Assembly: GCA_902702965.1 (NCBI GenBank)
Contig: CACRXP010000848.1
Span: 187,772 to 251,771 of the forward strand
DNA length: 64,000 bases
Direction of reading: 5' to 3'
DNA from: Spirometra erinaceieuropaei
Lineage: Eukaryota; Platyhelminthes; Cestoda; Diphyllobothriidea; Diphyllobothriidae
Position 1 is the first letter of the stretch; every line of letters begins with the position of its first letter. The position numbers were made by a program, and so were the translations under genes. Shown here one piece after another: positions 60,501 to 64,000 of this stretch. Below the pieces are notes generated by a model. That model was not told the origin of the DNA. It was given only the letters and a program-made list of their open reading frames with translations, and did no database searches.

Positions 60501-63500
60501 TGGTATCACAGTTACCAGTTGGTTTCCTTCTGGCCGACATTAAAGTCGGTCAGTGAGAGCCAATGATCATCTTAGTCCTTCGTTTATTTTCCGCTAATCA
60601 CCTATCAGGTTGCTGGTACGCATTTGTGGCCACTTTTCCACATTGTCCCCAATGTCACAGACACTCACGCTCCTTTTGCTTCCTATCGTTATTCCAATTA
60701 GTAGAGTACGCACGTACATCAGTGACTGAGTACGCATGTTAAATCTACGACACAACCGGCGTCATTTCCACGCGGTCAGCCATGTGAAATAACCTCAGAC
60801 ATGGAGAGAGGGAATGCTGCGTCTGGGGTGTGAAAGTTCGCCTTCTCACTGTTAAACCGTTCTTTGCTGGCTATGGCGTTACTTTAGCCCCCAACAGGCG
60901 AATTATTACCTATGGGACGTTAAGCGGTCACATTCCTTTCCCTCGCAGATAGCGTACGCTTCAATTCCCACGCCTTCAGATTCGATTGGTTTCCTTCTCA
61001 TTTCGACAAACTTTGTTTGTTTAGTTCGGATGCATCATGGCCTCCAGAGACCTACGCTGTCTCCTCTGCATTCTTCCGGGGCCTTTCTGCTCCATTTTGA
61101 GAAGAAACTGTGCAGAAAACGTTGACATATTAGTGTTTGCAGAGAAAAAAGTTTATCCGGGGTTCCGTATGTAAAAGGACGTATGGTTACATTTTCTACA
61201 GTTAGAGATTCGGGGGTCGAATGCAATGACAGTTTGTCACATTTAAGGGTAAAACTGGACTTTTCGCTGGTCCTCCATATGTACGTTGCGAATGGGTTTT
61301 TCGCATTTGTCAGACGGCAATTGAAGACGTTATCTTAAATCGTACATTAGAATCCGAAAGGATATTAACTTGTTCAGTAATTTGACTATCATCTTGTTAG
61401 AGTTAACATGTCAGAGTTCTGCATCTAAGTTTCATAAACGAACGGTTTTCTGCACGGGTTACGTAGCTGGCGATGCGATAGGCTAGTGATTTTCACGTGA
61501 GGAACAAATAGACAAAAAAGGACTTCGTACATGTTGCCAGGGAAGTTAACATCAACATACCTCATATCACTCACGTAGTCCTGATCGATCGCTATTAATG
61601 GACAAAATTCCCTCCATATACCTACTTTCGTTAAGTAAAGCAGAGCAGTAGTGACTTGTCTTTTATTAATCGCAATCCTTTGACGGTTAACGTCATTCTG
61701 AGTCCTCATGGAATTATGCAGGTTTGGCGTCAGTCTCCCTGGCTGTCTGGCCACTTTAAACCAAAAGGTTGTGCGCGTTTTTTCTCGACGCCTCGCGTGA
61801 TTCTTCTATGAATCTCTTAACTTACGAGTGGTTTGGTCGTCACATGTTTATTACATAAGAAGCTTAAGATGCAAATACAATTTTTCCTATTTAAATAACT
61901 TAGAACTCAGGATTTTGTTCCATTAAAAGGCTATACCTGTAAAAGTTCCAATTTACATCATTCCGACATATCCGGTGTCCTTGCACTGATTTTCAGGGTG
62001 GAGTACTTACACCCGCGTCCAACAAAAGAGTGATGACCCGAGAACGGAGCTGTGAGGTGCCCCACTCACTGACTAGCATTTACTGGCCCTGACATTGACA
62101 TCGCACTCCCTATGCACGCAGCCTGCCACCGGCCAATCATGATGTCCTCTATCCAGTTAACTATTTTTCCTACATAACCTATTTTCAGACCTCGCAGAGT
62201 AACCGGTGGTGTGAACCATTATCAAAGGTTTTTTGGAGTTGATGCAAACATCGACTTCCAATTATTACGGTACTAACATACTGAGGAGAAGATTAGAAGG
62301 GTCGATGATCCACTAAGGACATAACACTATGCAGTTTTACACGCAATAGTGGAAACATCGGCAAAAATGGATCTAGTTTTTCTGTTTGTACAACTATTTG
62401 GAGTTTGGCGTAGATTTGATCATATTAAATTATAACATAACCGCTACCACTCGTTTGTGTAACGCTCTCAATACTGAGAAATTGATCTTCTTGGACTCAA
62501 CATATTCATTACGCTCTCCATGATGAAGTGGACTAATCCTGTATAGGCTACTTAGCTTCAGACTGTTCTTTTAATAATTTTTGTTGTGCGTATGTAACCT
62601 TCGGCGCCTCATGCCCTTGCGAGCCAAAGTGTTGTACGTTTCTTCAGATATTTGGACTTATGGCAAATATATACGTTGAATTTGTGCGTGCACTAGTCGA
62701 TCGTCATTTGTCTGCATGTTTTTCAGAAGAACAATCTATGGTGTTCTGGAATAATACTAGGAATGGCGTTCTTGACTGGACTACCCTCACGAATGTGCTA
62801 GAAAGTTTGGCTGGATCCGACGGACTCACCTGAACCTTTTTAGACTGAGTGAGCTTATTTACAAATGTGAAACCAACCAATCATTTGAAGTGGAATTGTA
62901 TTGATATTTATAAACGAGAAATCAAAACCCTCCCGTTAACTGTCTTTAACGGAGATTTTCCGGCAGCCAGGGATAATGTGCTTTGGAAGACATTAATATA
63001 TAATTTGTGCAACCTCATTAGTTTGGTCGAACGAGTACTTGAAATTTATCCTTGATATAAAATATTAAATGGTGATAATTTATTTTAACAGTTTCGCATA
63101 AAAAAAGTTTTCACTGAGGATGTTTGCTGATACTAGATACGTGAACCTAAGGCTCAAATTTAAGCATATAAGACTGATTCCATCATCCACCCCCAGCATT
63201 TCGAAGGAAAATGGTGGATAAACATAAGAGTCAATGGGCAAAATTCGGACTGATATGAATGCCTTAAGAAAAGCGTGGTTTTGTTTAGACAGCGCGTAAC
63301 GAAACACACAAAAGCGCCTATCATGTGAAGGTACATACAGGTAGAGAAGAGGAATAAGTATTCAGATCACTTTCAAACTAACCGCAGTCGCTGGAGAATA
63401 CTACCGACACGAGAAGTGAAATGCTAAAATATCGCCGTTACTTCTTAACTCGTCAAAGTATTAGCATTCTGAGTGGCACGCAATCTGCCTAATCAAATCT

Positions 63501-63539
63501 CAGACCATGTTTGTCTTCACTCAACTTAGCTATACAGAT
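57525..63539. other. No recognisable gene
   Basis: Six kb of mixed sequence. A plus frame (57,872-58,144, 90 codons) is the most coding-like but has no motif. T-rich ATTTATTTATTTA near 58,358 may be a retroelement tail. No splice-bounded exons were convincing. Confidence 0.4.
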
Positions 63540-63540
63540 G

Positions 63541-63690
63541 TTCGTTACAGAAAGCAGCCAACATGCTCGGAGATTTCAATGCTCCTGTGGCTGAATAACA
63601 GAGATTAACCACGTGAAGCATCGGAACACCCTAATTACAAATAGCTACAATTGGTAACGGACAACCTTCTCTGTCTTAAGACCATGATTT
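63541..63690 (+). mobile_element. LINE endonuclease trace
   Basis: The plus strand reads NMLGDFNAPVAE at about 63,557-63,592, the GDFNAP motif of non-LTR endonucleases as in the copy at 4096, followed at once by stops. Very short. Confidence 0.45.
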
Positions 63691-64000
63691 AGGCAAGGGC
63701 AACCACTTAACCATCCCAACTTTATTTTTACCACAACCGGTTGCGCTGTATATGCACAGGATCAAAGCGGAAGTCAGACTGGCTAACGCCGGTTTTTATT
63801 CATGCCGTTCAGTGTCTGCGCGAGAATATAACTACTGCCGTGCAGAGAGGTGGATGTTTAGTGATACACCTAGATGTACGCCTCCATATTAAATCATCCA
63901 GTGCACAAAATCCGCCACCAGCCGCCTGACAGACTCGGACAGTCGACTGAGTGCAGGGGGAAGGAGTGAGTGAGGCCGGCATTAGGTAGTCCATCTCCAC
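63691..64000. other. No recognisable gene at window edge
   Basis: GC-rich sequence with purine-rich end (63,950-63,975); possibly part of a repeat that continues outside the window. Confidence 0.35.

Overview
This is eukaryotic, most likely platyhelminth, genomic DNA. A large-genome tapeworm of the Spirometra/diphyllobothriid type is my best guess. The reasons are: spliced genes that mix 32-53 bp introns with multi-kb introns; very few genes per kb; and a background of decayed CR1/Jockey-group LINEs, Penelope-like elements (PLEs), an RTE-like LINE and a CsRn1-type Ty3/gypsy element. The species call is inference. No bacterial-style operon, CRISPR array or virus is visible.

Positions 1-24,300 are almost entirely repeat-derived. 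A 3' half of a gypsy element (1950-4092) abuts a plus-strand LINE (4093-8255). That LINE is split by a 376-bp-arm foldback element with a TA target duplication (4303-6279), and the foldback is itself split by a 975-bp hAT-like element with an 8-bp duplication (4593-5567). Then come a tRNA-like sequence (10,541), a PLE reverse-transcriptase fragment (10,846), an eroded LINE, two minus-strand LINE copies (13,740-16,870 and 17,050-18,990, with an assembly gap), a plus-strand LINE copy (19,285-20,940) and a second PLE fragment (21,040-22,040).

Positions 24,317-54,565 hold the genes. A compact intronless DUSP19-like dual-specificity phosphatase (24,317-24,961, plus) lies tail-to-tail with a 29-kb minus-strand gene that I assembled by hand from 15 exons. 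That gene encodes a TGFBRAP1/Vps3 (CORVET) orthologue: CNH domain at 54,565-50,500, helical middle at 50,500-31,018, and a C-terminal Cys/His module ending at 25,633. Its 5' end and one short exon near the 3' end were not located. Its 8.06-kb intron (39,583-47,646) contains, on the opposite strand, a complete 991-codon single-exon kelch-like gene (42,722-45,697). Other introns hold LINE, PLE and foldback remnants. A 68-bp tandem duplication lies inside a CNH exon and breaks the frame if the normal 32-nt intron is used.

Positions 54,566-64,000 have no gene I can recognise. Notable are a 43-nt near-perfect hairpin and a 24-nt perfect palindrome (55,781-55,922), two orphan exon-like segments with strong splice signals (56,386-56,499 and 57,447-57,524), and a LINE endonuclease trace at about 63,560. 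Two runs of N mark assembly gaps (18,403-18,633 and 35,553-36,175).
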